DNA of 64,000 nucleotides from contig NZ_JAZAQF010000059.1 in assembly GCF_043235035.1 (NCBI RefSeq), positions 186,001 through 250,000 on the forward strand, given 5' to 3'. Positions 1 through 9,337 of the stretch are shown in pieces (within the stretch, counting starts at the first letter, position 1; each line of letters starts with the position of its first letter). The notes under the pieces are model-generated. The model saw only the letters and a program-made list of their open reading frames with translations. It was not told the DNA's origin and did no database searches. The position numbers and the translations under genes are program-made. The stretch is from CACIAM-69d sp001698445. Its GTDB lineage: Bacteria > Cyanobacteriota > Cyanobacteriia > CACIAM-69d.

Positions 1-189
1 TCGCATAGGTTCCGTGCGGGGCAACAGGGACAAAAGGAGCAAGAGGCTAGCGGAGCAAGACGGGCGATCGCCCGATGTAGATTAAGGCTCGGTTAATGCC
101 AAGCCTAGACTAGGCGATGGTTTCAGCCTATCCCCGCCGATATTTGCCTCAGGATACCGCTTGGGGGGTATCGATTGGCCCCAACCGCA

Positions 190-852
190 TTATTCGCGCC
201 CTGCCAAGCGGGCCAACCGATGGCTATACCAAGTGGCCCCAATGATCAGCAGCCCGATCGCCCCCAGGGTCAAGCTCAGGGGCAAAAATTGACCCCGACT
301 CATGGCATCGGTGCCGGAACTGCCCAATTGCACAAATAAAAATACGCCGGGGCCCGTACCCGCCACGGTGGCAATTAAATAATCCCGAAAGCGCACGGAG
401 GTTAAACCCGCCGTGTAGTTGGCTAAACCGTAGGGCAAAATTGGCAGCAAACGCACGGCAAACATATAGGCAAAGCCGTGGCGACGAATTTCTTGATCCA
501 TTTCTTGCCAGCGATCGGCGAGGCGACGCTCAAAGGCGGGACGAGCCAGCCAACGACTGAGATAAAAAGAGGCGATCGCGGCCAAAATAGCGGCTAAACT
601 CGTCCAAATTGTGCCCCAAATTGAGCCAAATAATGCACCACCCAAGAGGTTTAAAGCCGTTGAAGGTAGCATTAACATGGTGACAGCAAGATAGACCACC
701 ATATAAACCAATGGTGCAAGCCAACCGGTGTTTCCAATTTGCGTGCGTAGCCGTTCCACGTCAATCATCCCCAAGCTGTAAAACATTGCCCCGATCGCCC
801 CGAGGCAAAAGAACAGTAGCAGCACAATCCAACGTTTTTTAGGGGGCTTCAT
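190..852 (-). CDS. TVP38/TMEM64 (SNARE-associated/DedA-like) membrane protein
   Basis: A small integral membrane protein of about 220 residues with several hydrophobic segments. It carries the family signature region (LLGGALFG followed by FYLSRWLARP, then the GFAYMFAVRLLPILPYGLANYTAG stretch, key residues R-L-x-P-x-x-P). Family members are linked to membrane homeostasis, but a precise substrate is not established. The frame is open up to 948, but that would overlap the upstream glycosyltransferase. The ATG at 852 (MKPPKKRW, basic residues then a membrane helix) leaves a 29-bp gap and is the better start. It is the last gene of a minus-strand run with the glycosyltransferase and peptidase. Confidence 0.85.
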   Translation of the reverse strand: MKPPKKRWIVLLLFFCLGAIGAMFYSLGMIDVERLRTQIGNTGWLAPLVYMVVYLAVTMLMLPSTALNLLGGALFGSIWGTIWTSLAAILAAIASFYLSRWLARPAFERRLADRWQEMDQEIRRHGFAYMFAVRLLPILPYGLANYTAGLTSVRFRDYLIATVAGTGPGVFLFVQLGSSGTDAMSRGQFLPLSLTLGAIGLLIIGATWYSHRLARLAGRE

Positions 853-881
853 GGGGTGCTTGGGGTGATCGGCTAAGTGAT

Positions 882-2273
882 CTAGGGATTGGGGAGTTCG
901 GCGCGATCGCGATCGGTGACACGCCAACTGAGTTTGGTATTCAGCCAAAAGTTCCAGAAGGTGACTAGACTGATCGCGATTAGGTTCGCTAAATAACGAT
1001 ATTGACCCGCAAAAATCACATTAAAAAAGAGATTCAAAATCAGGACATTCAGAATCAGCCCCATTAGACAAATTAAATTGAATTTTAAAAAGCGTTCCAG
1101 GCGACGACGAAAACCGGTTTGCCGTTGGGATAAGTCCCGAAATGTCCAGCGATCGTTCCACCAAAAATTATTCAAGATCGCCACTTCTGCCGCGATGATT
1201 TTGCTGCGGGTGAGGCCCCAAGCCAAGGTGCTGGGATCGCTGAGGGCGTAGAGCACCGCCATATCTACGATTACCCCACTGAAGCCGACAATGCCAAACC
1301 GAATGAAGCGCTGTACTGGGAAGCGATCGAGCCGCAGCCGCAACAGATGGGCGAAATAGTCGATCGCGTGATACCAAGTCACTTTAGTTTCGCCCGATTG
1401 CCGTTCGCGAAATTCGTAGGGGAGGGTTTTGACGCGCCCAAAGTCGCCTTTTGCTAATACTTCAATTAGAATTTTGTAGCCCAAGGGATTGAGGATTTTT
1501 TGGGCGATCGCGCTGCGTTTCAACACAAAATAACCGCTCAAGGGATCGGATAAACGCCCCACCACATCGGGCAACAGGGTCAACCCCAAAATCTGCGCGC
1601 CCCGAGAGGTGAGCCGCCGCCACAGGCTCCAATCGCTGATGCCACCGCCGGGATCATTACGACTGGCAGCCACCAAATCGGCTCCGGCCAAAATTTGCGC
1701 CACCATCTCCGGCAACAGCTGCTCATCGTGCTGGCCGTCGCCATCGATTACGCCCAAAATTTCGCCCTTGGCCACCTGCCAACCACGAATCACGGCAGTG
1801 GCTAGTCCCCGTTCATAGTGACGACAAAGCACCCGTAATTGGGGAAATTCAGCGGTTAATTCCTGGGCAATTTTCCAGGTGCGATCGGTGCTGTTGTCAT
1901 CCACCACAATAATTTCGTAATCATGGGGCAACACAGGATCTAAAACCGCCACGAGCGATCGCACCAGGGCTTCAATATTTTCAGCTTCTTCGTAGGTGGG
2001 AATCACCAAGGAAAACCGCAGTGATCGCGCCATGACTGTTAGCTTGCCACCCCGGGGTGAGAGGTCAGAAAACTGGGCGATCGCTTGATCTAAATTGAGG
2101 GGTTGCTGGAGATGATCCGCATGGCGAATTTCGATTTGAAACTCCGCCGTGGTTGGTTCCCCCCAGGTAGATTGATGCAACAGCAAATCCGGTAGCGGAT
2201 CGATGCACAATTCACCCGTGGGAACCGCTTCCATGGATCTCAAAGTGGGTCGCAAAGTGGGCATCATCCCCAT
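882..2273 (-). CDS. Family 2 glycosyltransferase fused to a GtrA-like membrane domain
   Basis: 463 residues. After an unassigned N-terminal stretch of about 80 residues comes a GT2 catalytic domain of the dolichol-phosphate mannose synthase type (LVIPTYEEAENI, VVDDNSTDRT, DGDGQH with the metal-binding acidic residues). A C-terminal GtrA-like domain follows, with about four membrane helices (FGIVGFSGVIVDM onward). Such proteins make polyprenyl-phosphate sugars for lipid-linked glycosylation. The start is 2 bp from the stop of the upstream peptidase. An alternative start is the ATG at 2033 (MARSLRFSLV), which would remove the unassigned N-terminus. Confidence 0.88.
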   Translation of the reverse strand: MGMMPTLRPTLRSMEAVPTGELCIDPLPDLLLHQSTWGEPTTAEFQIEIRHADHLQQPLNLDQAIAQFSDLSPRGGKLTVMARSLRFSLVIPTYEEAENIEALVRSLVAVLDPVLPHDYEIIVVDDNSTDRTWKIAQELTAEFPQLRVLCRHYERGLATAVIRGWQVAKGEILGVIDGDGQHDEQLLPEMVAQILAGADLVAASRNDPGGGISDWSLWRRLTSRGAQILGLTLLPDVVGRLSDPLSGYFVLKRSAIAQKILNPLGYKILIEVLAKGDFGRVKTLPYEFRERQSGETKVTWYHAIDYFAHLLRLRLDRFPVQRFIRFGIVGFSGVIVDMAVLYALSDPSTLAWGLTRSKIIAAEVAILNNFWWNDRWTFRDLSQRQTGFRRRLERFLKFNLICLMGLILNVLILNLFFNVIFAGQYRYLANLIAISLVTFWNFWLNTKLSWRVTDRDRAELPNP

Positions 2274-2275
2274 TG

Positions 2276-4393
2276 TTAGGACTCAGGAACCTGGGCCACC
2301 AGCCGAGGCTGAAAATTGAGGGTTTTAACCAAGAATGCCAACTTATCGCTGGCTTCTTCTACGATTTTAGTAGTGGGTTTTCCGGCTCCGTGTCCTGCTT
2401 TGGTTTCAATTCGAATCAGGGTTGGTGCATCACCGCCTTGGGCCGCTTGCAGGGCCGCCGTGAACTTGAAACTGTGGGCTGGCACCACGCGATCGTCCCG
2501 ATCGGCCGTAGTGACCAAGGTGGCGGGATAGGCCTTGCCCGATCGCAAATTATGCAGCGGTGAATAGGCATAAAGAGCCTGAAATTCCGCTTCGTCTTCC
2601 GGCGATCCATAGTCAGAACACCAGGCCCAACCGATCGTGAATTGGGGGAAGCGCAGCATATCCATCACCCCCACCGCTGGCAGGGCTGCCCCAAACAAAT
2701 CGGGGCGCTGAATCAAGCAAGCACCCACCAACAAACCGCCATTACTGCCACCGGAAATCGCCAACCGTTGGGGCTTGGTGTATTGATTCGCAATCAACCA
2801 TTCTGCGGCAGCAATAAAGTCATCAAAGACATTTTGCTTTTGCAGTTTTGTGCCCGCTTCATGCCAGGCTTCGCCATATTCACCGCCGCCCCGCAGATTA
2901 GCCACGGCGTAGATGCCGCCCATTTCCATCCACACCAAATTGGAGACGGAAAATACGGGAGTTAGAGATACATTGAACCCGCCATAGCCATACAGAATGG
3001 TGGGGTGATCGCCGGTTAATTTCAGCCCTTTCTTGTGGCTAATAAATAGCGGAATTTGTGTGCCATCTTTGCTGCGATAAAAAACCTGGCGTGTTTCGTA
3101 ATCGTCCGGGTTAAACGCTACCGTTGGCTCACGGAAAAGCTGACTGGTTTGGCTGGCAAAGTCGTAGCGATAAATGCGCGTGGGGGTGGTGTAGCTGGTG
3201 AAGCTGTAGAAGGTTTCCCGATCGCCCCGTTTGCCCTGGAATCCCCCGATCGAACCGAGGCCCGGCAACTCGATTTCAAACTGGAATTGCCCCTGCAAAT
3301 CAAAGAACTGCACCGCCGATCGCGCGTCCTGCAAATATTCCACCACAAACCCATCATTCAGGGTGGACACCGCATCCAGCTTGTGGGTTGCTTCGGGAAT
3401 CACTTCTTGGATCGTCGATTGCCAATCATTGCTGGTCGCGTCGAGGTCGATCGCCACCACCCGGCCCATGGGCGCTTGCCAGTTGGTTTCAAACCAGCCG
3501 ATCGCCCCGTCATTATCAATAAACCCAAAACCGCCGACCCAATCGCCCACCAATTCCCGCACGGGGGAATCCGGTTGCCGCAGATCTTTCACAAACAACA
3601 AATTCTTAGATTCGGTTCCCTTCCAAACGGAAATTAACAGATAGGAACCGTCATCACTGACCGTGCCGCCAAAGCCCCATTCCGGTTGATCGGGTCGCTC
3701 ATAGATCAGTCGATCGGCGGCTTGTTCAGTACCCAGTTCGTGATAGTAAAGCTTCTGGAAATAGTTCGTTTCTTGGAACTGGTTTTCGGCGTTGGGTTCA
3801 TCGTAGCGACTATAGAAAAAACCGCGATTATCCGGTGTCCAGGAGGCTCCCGAAAACTTCACCCAATCCAGGCGATCGGGCAAATCTTCCCCGGTTTCCA
3901 CCGATCGCACGCGCCAGGTTTGCCAATCGGAACCTGCCGTGGACAAGCCATAGGCCATCAGCGAGCCATCTTGGGTGAAAGCAATCCCCGATAGGGCCAC
4001 CGTGCCATCATCCGAAAGTCGATTTGGGTCGAGCAAAACGCGCGGTTCCCCATCTAGGCGATCGATCGTATAGAGAACGCTTTGATTTTGCAGACCGTCG
4101 TTTTTGTAATAGAAATAGTGATCGCCCCGCTTCCAGGGCACACTCAATTTTTCATAGTCCCAAAGTTGCAGCATCCGGTCATAAATGGGCGATCGCGCCG
4201 GAATTTGCGCCAAATAATCAAAAGTCAATTGATTTTGGGCGGCAATCCAATCGGCCGTTTCGGTCGCGTTGGCATCTTCTAACCAGCGGTAAGGATCCGG
4301 CACGGAAACGCCGTGGTAGATGTCCACTTGGTCAACGACGTGGCTGTTGGGATAGGTAAGACGATCGGCCATGGGATGCTGCAAAAAATTCAT
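2276..4393 (-). CDS. Prolyl oligopeptidase family serine peptidase (S9A)
   Basis: 705 residues, the usual S9A length. The N-terminal half is the beta-propeller region (opens with PDPYRWLED, typical of prolyl endopeptidases). The C-terminal half is the alpha/beta hydrolase, with catalytic Ser550 in GGSNGG, the Asp in the DRDDRV segment near 634 and His668 in KAGHG. It cleaves short peptides after proline in the cytosol. The start at 4393 could instead be the ATG seven codons downstream (MADRLTYP). It leads the minus-strand run that continues into the glycosyltransferase. Confidence 0.95.
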   Translation of the reverse strand: MNFLQHPMADRLTYPNSHVVDQVDIYHGVSVPDPYRWLEDANATETADWIAAQNQLTFDYLAQIPARSPIYDRMLQLWDYEKLSVPWKRGDHYFYYKNDGLQNQSVLYTIDRLDGEPRVLLDPNRLSDDGTVALSGIAFTQDGSLMAYGLSTAGSDWQTWRVRSVETGEDLPDRLDWVKFSGASWTPDNRGFFYSRYDEPNAENQFQETNYFQKLYYHELGTEQAADRLIYERPDQPEWGFGGTVSDDGSYLLISVWKGTESKNLLFVKDLRQPDSPVRELVGDWVGGFGFIDNDGAIGWFETNWQAPMGRVVAIDLDATSNDWQSTIQEVIPEATHKLDAVSTLNDGFVVEYLQDARSAVQFFDLQGQFQFEIELPGLGSIGGFQGKRGDRETFYSFTSYTTPTRIYRYDFASQTSQLFREPTVAFNPDDYETRQVFYRSKDGTQIPLFISHKKGLKLTGDHPTILYGYGGFNVSLTPVFSVSNLVWMEMGGIYAVANLRGGGEYGEAWHEAGTKLQKQNVFDDFIAAAEWLIANQYTKPQRLAISGGSNGGLLVGACLIQRPDLFGAALPAVGVMDMLRFPQFTIGWAWCSDYGSPEDEAEFQALYAYSPLHNLRSGKAYPATLVTTADRDDRVVPAHSFKFTAALQAAQGGDAPTLIRIETKAGHGAGKPTTKIVEEASDKLAFLVKTLNFQPRLVAQVPES

Positions 4394-4555
4394 GTCCGGG
4401 GTCTATTGTACGGGCGCGGGCCCGACTGTAGCGGTATTCTGAGGAAGCTTTGGACTAAGAGCAGGGTTTAAACCCGATTCTCATCCCTTGTTAATGCCAA
4501 CACCATCAATCAGAGGTTGAGGCTAATCACTGGTTAATAAATACCATGACCAGTG

Positions 4556-4676
4556 AATCCCAAAATAGTAAACAAGGAGCTTCAGCCCCTTGCCCCAGTG
4601 ACTACGATTAACACCCTGAATTCTCCGACGGATTAATCCCAGAATAGTAAGCAAGGGTCTTCAGCCCCTTGCCCCA
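4556..4676. repeat. Pair of 42-bp imperfect intergenic repeats
   Basis: Two copies, 4556-4597 and 4635-4676, share an AATCCCARAATAGTAARCAA start followed by a degenerate CAAGG..CTTCAGCCCCTTG palindrome. They lie in the 313-bp gap between the divergent peptidase and exonuclease genes. The palindromic part belongs to the same family as the copies at 7057, 25113, 25597 and 59982. No other feature is evident in this gap. Confidence 0.7.
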
Positions 4677-4706
4677 CTAGCCACAGTTCATCGCTCGATC
4701 GCCCCT

Positions 4707-5504
4707 ATGAAAATCGCCACTTGGAACGTTAATTCTGTTCGATCGCGCCTAGATCATGTCACCGGTTGGTTGCAGGAAAACCCTGTGGATTTTCTTTGTT
4801 TACAAGAAACCAAGGTGATTGATAGCGACTTTCCCCGATCGGCTTTTACGGATTTGGGCTATCACCTGGAAATTTCGGGACAAAAGAGCTACAACGGCGT
4901 GGCGATCGCCAGTCGGCAACCGGTGGATCACTGTGCGATCGGGTTTGGCGCGGTTTTGGATGCGGAATTGGTCGGCGATTTAGACGATCAAAAACGGGTG
5001 ATCATGGTTCGATCGGGCGACTTGGTTTTGGTCGATCTCTACGTGCCCAATGGTTCCGAAATTGGCAGTGAAAAATATGCCTATAAACTGCGTTGGCTAG
5101 AATTACTCAAAACCTATTTGACGGAATTATTAGCCCAGTATCCTCAGGTTTGTGTTTGCGGTGATTTTAATATTGCCTATGAAGACCGCGATATTCATAA
5201 TCCCAAAAACCGCGAAACCCACATCATGGCTTCCGACGATGAGCGGGCAGCCCTGAAAGCTAGCATTTTTGACTTAGGATTTCAGGATGCCTTTCGGTTG
5301 TTTTGTGATGAGGGCGATCGCTTCAGTTGGTGGGACTATCGATCGGGGGGGTTCCAACGCAATCGCGGCTGGCGTATTGACCACCTCTATTTATCGCCAG
5401 CCTTGATTCCCGCTGCCCGCAGTTGCGAGATTGATATTGAGCCGCGCAAGCTCGAAAAGCCCAGCGACCATACCCCCGTGGTGTTGGATTTAGCGATCAA
5501 TTAA
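4707..5504 (+). CDS. xth: Exodeoxyribonuclease III (AP endonuclease)
   Basis: 265 residues, the family length. It starts MKIATWNVNSVRSRL, with the catalytic motifs LCLQETK (metal-binding Glu), CGDFN (Asp/Asn), a WRIDHLYLS segment and the terminal SDHTPV (catalytic Asp-His). It repairs apurinic sites and trims 3' blocks during base excision repair in the cytoplasm/nucleoid. It is transcribed away from the peptidase and is followed by clpR on the same strand after about 170 bp. Confidence 0.96.
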   Translation: MKIATWNVNSVRSRLDHVTGWLQENPVDFLCLQETKVIDSDFPRSAFTDLGYHLEISGQKSYNGVAIASRQPVDHCAIGFGAVLDAELVGDLDDQKRVIMVRSGDLVLVDLYVPNGSEIGSEKYAYKLRWLELLKTYLTELLAQYPQVCVCGDFNIAYEDRDIHNPKNRETHIMASDDERAALKASIFDLGFQDAFRLFCDEGDRFSWWDYRSGGFQRNRGWRIDHLYLSPALIPAARSCEIDIEPRKLEKPSDHTPVVLDLAIN

Positions 5505-5678
5505 CTGATCGATTAACCGAATCTGGGGGGCGATCTCGCTGACCGATCGCCCAACCGTCCCCCATTGCCCAGAGAACCGCCAAGCCCGGACTCAACCGGC
5601 CGTCAGCGTTGCGCGTTAGTATTTTGGAAGTATGACTGCTGTTTGCGCAGCAGCGCCCTGAATTTTCTGAATCTGCCG

Positions 5679-6323
5679 ATGACTCCCAAGATCGAGGCCG
5701 TTCAAGCGCCCTACTACGGCGATACCGCGTACCGGACTCCCCCGCCAGACCTTCCCTCCCTGTTGCTCAAGGAGCGGATCGTCTACTTGGGAATGCCCCT
5801 CGTACCTGCCGTCACCGAGCTGATTATTGCCGAGCTGTTGTATTTGCAATACGACGATCCCGAAAAGCCAATTCGGATCTATATCAACTCCTTCGGCAAT
5901 CTCGGGTTCGAGACGGATGCCTTTGCCATCTGCGACACGATGCGCTACATCAAGCCGCCCGTTCATACGATTTGCCTGGGCTTGGCGGCGGGCACATCGG
6001 CCATGTTGTTGGCGGCGGGCACGAAGGGCTGTCGGGCCAGTTTGCCCAACTCCAAGATTGTGCTGCAACAACCCCAAGGCGGCGCACGCGGTCAGGCCAC
6101 GGACATTCAAATCCAGGCGGAAGAGGTGCTGCGCAACAAGCGGGTGATGCTGGATATCTTGTCGGAATGCACCGGGCAAACCACTGAAAAGCTCACCAAA
6201 GATATGAATCGCCGGTTCTACATGACTCCGGCCGAAGCGAAGGAATACGGGATCATTGACACGATCCTAGAATCATCGGAGGGGCTGCCTAAGCCGGTGG
6301 TGAATTCGGTGGGGTTGGGCTAG
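5679..6323 (+). CDS. clpR: ClpR, non-catalytic ClpP-like subunit
   Basis: 214 residues from the ATG at 5679 (MTPKIEAVQAPYYG); the frame stays open upstream to 5565 but without family similarity. The ClpP fold is clear, yet all three catalytic positions are changed relative to the adjacent ClpP. GLAAGTSAM has Gly105 in place of Ser, KIVLQQP has Gln130 in place of His, and MNRRFYM has Arg in place of Asp. In cyanobacteria and plastids ClpR forms a mixed heptamer with a catalytic ClpP. It is co-oriented with clpP, 80 bp upstream of it. Confidence 0.94.
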   Translation: MTPKIEAVQAPYYGDTAYRTPPPDLPSLLLKERIVYLGMPLVPAVTELIIAELLYLQYDDPEKPIRIYINSFGNLGFETDAFAICDTMRYIKPPVHTICLGLAAGTSAMLLAAGTKGCRASLPNSKIVLQQPQGGARGQATDIQIQAEEVLRNKRVMLDILSECTGQTTEKLTKDMNRRFYMTPAEAKEYGIIDTILESSEGLPKPVVNSVGLG

Positions 6324-6403
6324 GTTGCCCGATCGCCCTGATGACGCTCCCAATCCATCCAACCACCCACTAGTCAGCCATTTGAAGAAGGAGTCTCGAT
6401 CCT

Positions 6404-7000
6404 ATGCCGATTGGCATTCCCCAAGTTCCCTATCGTCTGCCGGGTAGCCAATATACCCAGTGGATCAGCATCTATAACCGCCTGTATCAGGAGCGGATCA
6501 TCTTTTTGGGTAAGGAGGTGGATGACGAAATCGCCAACGAAATCGTGGCGGTGATGCTCTATCTCGACTCGGAAGACAACAGCAAGGACATTGTGCTGTA
6601 CATCAATTCGCCGGGCGGTTCGGTAACGGCGGGGATGGCGATTTATGACACGATGCAACACATCAAGTCCGATGTGGTGACGGTTTGCGTGGGCTTGGCG
6701 GCCTCAATGGGGGCCTTCCTGCTGGCGGCCGGGGCCAAGGGCAAGCGGTTGGCACTGCCCCATGCGCGGATCATGATTCACCAGCCGAGTATGGGCGGGT
6801 TCCGCGGCCAAGCCACGGATATCGACATTGAGGCCAAGGAAATTCTGAAGACCCGCAGCCAGTTGGATGAAATCCTGGCGCTGCGGACGGGTCAAAGCCT
6901 GGAGAAGGTGAAGAAGGATACGGAGCGGGATTATTGGCTGTCGGCGGAGGAGTCGAAGGAGTACGGCTTGATCGATCGGGTGATTGAATCCCGCGATTAG
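6404..7000 (+). CDS. clpP: ATP-dependent Clp protease proteolytic subunit ClpP
   Basis: 198 residues with an intact triad: Ser101 in GLAASMGAF, His126 in IMIHQPS and Asp176 in TERDYW. A strong ribosome-binding site (AGAAGGAG, 6386-6393) supports the ATG at 6404. The gene directly follows clpR, so the pair probably makes a ClpP/R core that works with a Hsp100 unfoldase such as ClpC (a paralogue is at 45647). It degrades unfolded or tagged proteins in the cytosol. Confidence 0.96.
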   Translation: MPIGIPQVPYRLPGSQYTQWISIYNRLYQERIIFLGKEVDDEIANEIVAVMLYLDSEDNSKDIVLYINSPGGSVTAGMAIYDTMQHIKSDVVTVCVGLAASMGAFLLAAGAKGKRLALPHARIMIHQPSMGGFRGQATDIDIEAKEILKTRSQLDEILALRTGQSLEKVKKDTERDYWLSAEESKEYGLIDRVIESRD

Positions 7001-7056
7001 GATTGGTCGTTGCTTCAATTGCAATACTTCAGTTGCGATAGATAACGGGCCGAAGA

Positions 7057-7076
7057 CAAGGGGCTTAAGCCCCTTG
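7057..7076. repeat. REP-like 20-bp perfect palindrome
   Basis: CAAGGGGCTTAAGCCCCTTG, a perfect dyad 57 bp after the clpP stop. The same palindrome recurs at 25113 and 59982, with variants at 4573, 4652, 25597 and 40509, always between genes. It could fold as a hairpin at the 3' end of the clp transcript. Confidence 0.75.
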
Positions 7077-7255
7077 CCCTATTCCTTGCCCTGACTCCAT
7101 CACGTCAGGCTTAACCACAGGGCGATCGATTCTGAAAGGGGTCGATCGCCCTTAATCTTTGGGGGGTGACATGGCGTGACAAGCAAGGGCGATCGGTTAT
7201 TTTTAAAAGGGTTTGGGGCAATCTTGAGGATTTTGGGTGAGGAACTGAGGTGGCT

Positions 7256-8065
7256 ATGGCCTTGACGGTGCGGGACTGCTATCGACTGCTGGAACTGCCG
7301 CCGGGTGCTCCGGTGGCAGACATCAAGCGGGCTTATCGGCGGCTGGCCCGGCGCTACCATCCCGATTCGGGCCATCGATCAGCTTCGGCAGAAACCTTTG
7401 CGGCTTTGGCCCAGGCCTACCGGGCCCTGATGGAGCGATCGGGGCGGCCCAGTGCGACGGTTCCTTGGTCTGGGTCGTCGTCGGCTGCGGTTGCTGCGCC
7501 GTCTCCCCCGCCGCCCGCTGCCCGATCGCCCCAGTCGCCACCCCCACCGGCTGCGTCCCCGCCGTCGCCTCGGGAACCCGCCCCAGCGACTAACTCAGCA
7601 ACTCGCCCAGCAACGCATCAAGCGCCTGGCCCAGCGCCTAACCCAGCAACTAACCCTGGGACTAGCCCAGCATCGGCGCAGTCTAATCGCTACCAATCGA
7701 CTGCGCGATCGACCGCGCGATCGACTGCGAAACCTCAAGTGCAGGTGAATCCGTCCCTGTCGCCCTTTGAGCAAGAGTTAAAGGAAAATGCGTTCCGTCG
7801 GCTCCAGGAACTGTTCCAGGGAGGCCGATTCCCCAGCGCGATCGCCCTGGCGGAGGGGTTGGCCCAACGGCTCGATCGGGATGAAGAGGTGAAACAGTGG
7901 TTGGCGATCGCCTATCACCGTTGGGGCCGGGAATTAATTAATCGAGGCCAGGGCAGCCGCGCCGAAACCTATCTGAAAAAAGCCCTCAACACCGACCCCC
8001 GCAATCGTCAGTTGTGGCTGTTGGTCGATCACGAGTTGCAGCGGCTGAGTTTGCGATCGGGCTGA
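7256..8065 (+). CDS. J-domain protein with C-terminal TPR-like region
   Basis: About 269 residues. Residues 1-65 are a J domain (DCYRLLELPPGAPVADIKRA, then RRYHPDS containing the HPD tripeptide needed to stimulate Hsp70/DnaK). A long Pro/Ala/Thr/Ser-rich linker follows (about residues 75-160, with repeated PATNPxT units), then an all-helical tail ending in TYLKKALNTDPRNRQLW, which looks like a TPR. It has no zinc-finger or DnaJ C-terminal substrate domain, so it is a type III J-protein. The start could also be the GTG at 7250. Confidence 0.85.
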   Translation: MALTVRDCYRLLELPPGAPVADIKRAYRRLARRYHPDSGHRSASAETFAALAQAYRALMERSGRPSATVPWSGSSSAAVAAPSPPPPAARSPQSPPPPAASPPSPREPAPATNSATRPATHQAPGPAPNPATNPGTSPASAQSNRYQSTARSTARSTAKPQVQVNPSLSPFEQELKENAFRRLQELFQGGRFPSAIALAEGLAQRLDRDEEVKQWLAIAYHRWGRELINRGQGSRAETYLKKALNTDPRNRQLWLLVDHELQRLSLRSG

Positions 8066-8157
8066 GGGGCCAAGAAATCTTAATCAGGCTTCATCGTTGG
8101 GCGATCGGCCAGCTTTTATCATGGGTCAATCATAAAAGACCTGTTTTTTAGAGCCTT

Positions 8158-9330
8158 ATGATTGCCGCAGTCCCTAACCCCACCATCTCCGCGCCCACCG
8201 TTAGCGATCGCCACCGCCTGCAAACCAGCCAACTGAACGTGCCGCCGCGTCTGCTATTGGGGCCTGGCCCCTCAAACGCTCACCCCCGAGTGCTCCAGGC
8301 GATCGGGATGCGGCAAGTGGGCCACCTCGACCCGTGCTTCATTGAGCTGATGAACGAGGTGCAAGAGCTGCTGCGCTACGCCTGGCAAACGGATAACAGC
8401 CTGACGATTCCGGTCAGTGGCACGGGCAGCGCCGCCATGGAGGCCACCCTGGCCAACCTGGTGGAGCCGGGTGACGTGGTGTTGGTGGGGGTGAATGGCT
8501 ATTTTGGCCATCGGATGAGCGACATGGCCAGCCGCTACGGTGCGGAAGTGCGGCAAATTCACCGACCCTGGGGCGAGGCGTTTTCGTTAGCGGAGTTGCG
8601 ATCGGCCCTGGAAGCTCACCGGCCGGCAATCCTTGGTTTAGTTCATGCGGAAACCTCCACCGGGGCCCGGCAACCCCTCGAGGGCGTGAGCGATCTCTGC
8701 CGGGAATTTGACTGTCTGCTGTTGGTGGATACGGTCACGAGCTTGGGCGGTGTGCCGCTGTTTTTGGATGCTTGGGGTGTGGATGCGGCCTACAGCGGCA
8801 GCCAAAAGTGCTTAAGCTGCCCGCCGGGAATTTCGCCCTTCACCCTGGGCGATCGCGCCTTGGCCAAGCTGCGGGCCCGCAAAACCCCTGTGGCCAACTG
8901 GTATTTGGATATGGCGCTGGTGGGCAAATATTGGGGGAGCGATCGCACCTACCACCACACCGCCCCGATCAACATGAACTACGCCCTGCGGGAGTCCCTA
9001 AGGCTGGTGGCCGAAGAGGGCCTCGAAGCTCGCTGGCAACGCCATGCCGATAATGCGCGGCTGCTGTGGGATGGGCTGGCGGCCATGGGGCTGAAATGCC
9101 AGGTGGCCGAAGAAATTCGCCTGCCGTCGCTCACCACCGTTTGCGTACCTGAGGGAGTGGATGCCAAGGCCGTGGCCCGTCGCCTGCTGGAGGATTACAA
9201 CATCGAAATTGGCGGCGGCCTGGGCGAGTTGGCCGGCAAGGTTTGGCGAGTGGGGCTGATGGGCTTTAACAGTCGGCCCGAAACGGTGCTGACCCTGCTG
9301 AAGGCCCTGGAGCAAGTGCTGAATCACTAG
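8158..9330 (+). CDS. Class V aminotransferase, alanine/serine-glyoxylate type
   Basis: 390 residues, PLP-dependent. LLLGPGPSNAHPRVL opens the domain, SGTGSAAMEA lies in the cofactor pocket, and the Schiff-base lysine is Lys217 in YSGSQKCLSCPPG. Close relatives convert glyoxylate to glycine using alanine or serine as donor, which fits photorespiratory glycolate metabolism. The same family was once annotated as a soluble hydrogenase 42-kDa subunit in cyanobacteria. Substrate choice cannot be read here. It is convergent with mgtE, whose stop is 8 bp away. Confidence 0.93.
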   Translation: MIAAVPNPTISAPTVSDRHRLQTSQLNVPPRLLLGPGPSNAHPRVLQAIGMRQVGHLDPCFIELMNEVQELLRYAWQTDNSLTIPVSGTGSAAMEATLANLVEPGDVVLVGVNGYFGHRMSDMASRYGAEVRQIHRPWGEAFSLAELRSALEAHRPAILGLVHAETSTGARQPLEGVSDLCREFDCLLLVDTVTSLGGVPLFLDAWGVDAAYSGSQKCLSCPPGISPFTLGDRALAKLRARKTPVANWYLDMALVGKYWGSDRTYHHTAPINMNYALRESLRLVAEEGLEARWQRHADNARLLWDGLAAMGLKCQVAEEIRLPSLTTVCVPEGVDAKAVARRLLEDYNIEIGGGLGELAGKVWRVGLMGFNSRPETVLTLLKALEQVLNH

Positions 9331-9337
9331 TTCCGCT

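Noticed and set aside
118..243. Short plus-strand frame at the left edge
   Set aside because: 41 codons, overlaps the TVP38 gene end, no ribosome-binding site or motif.
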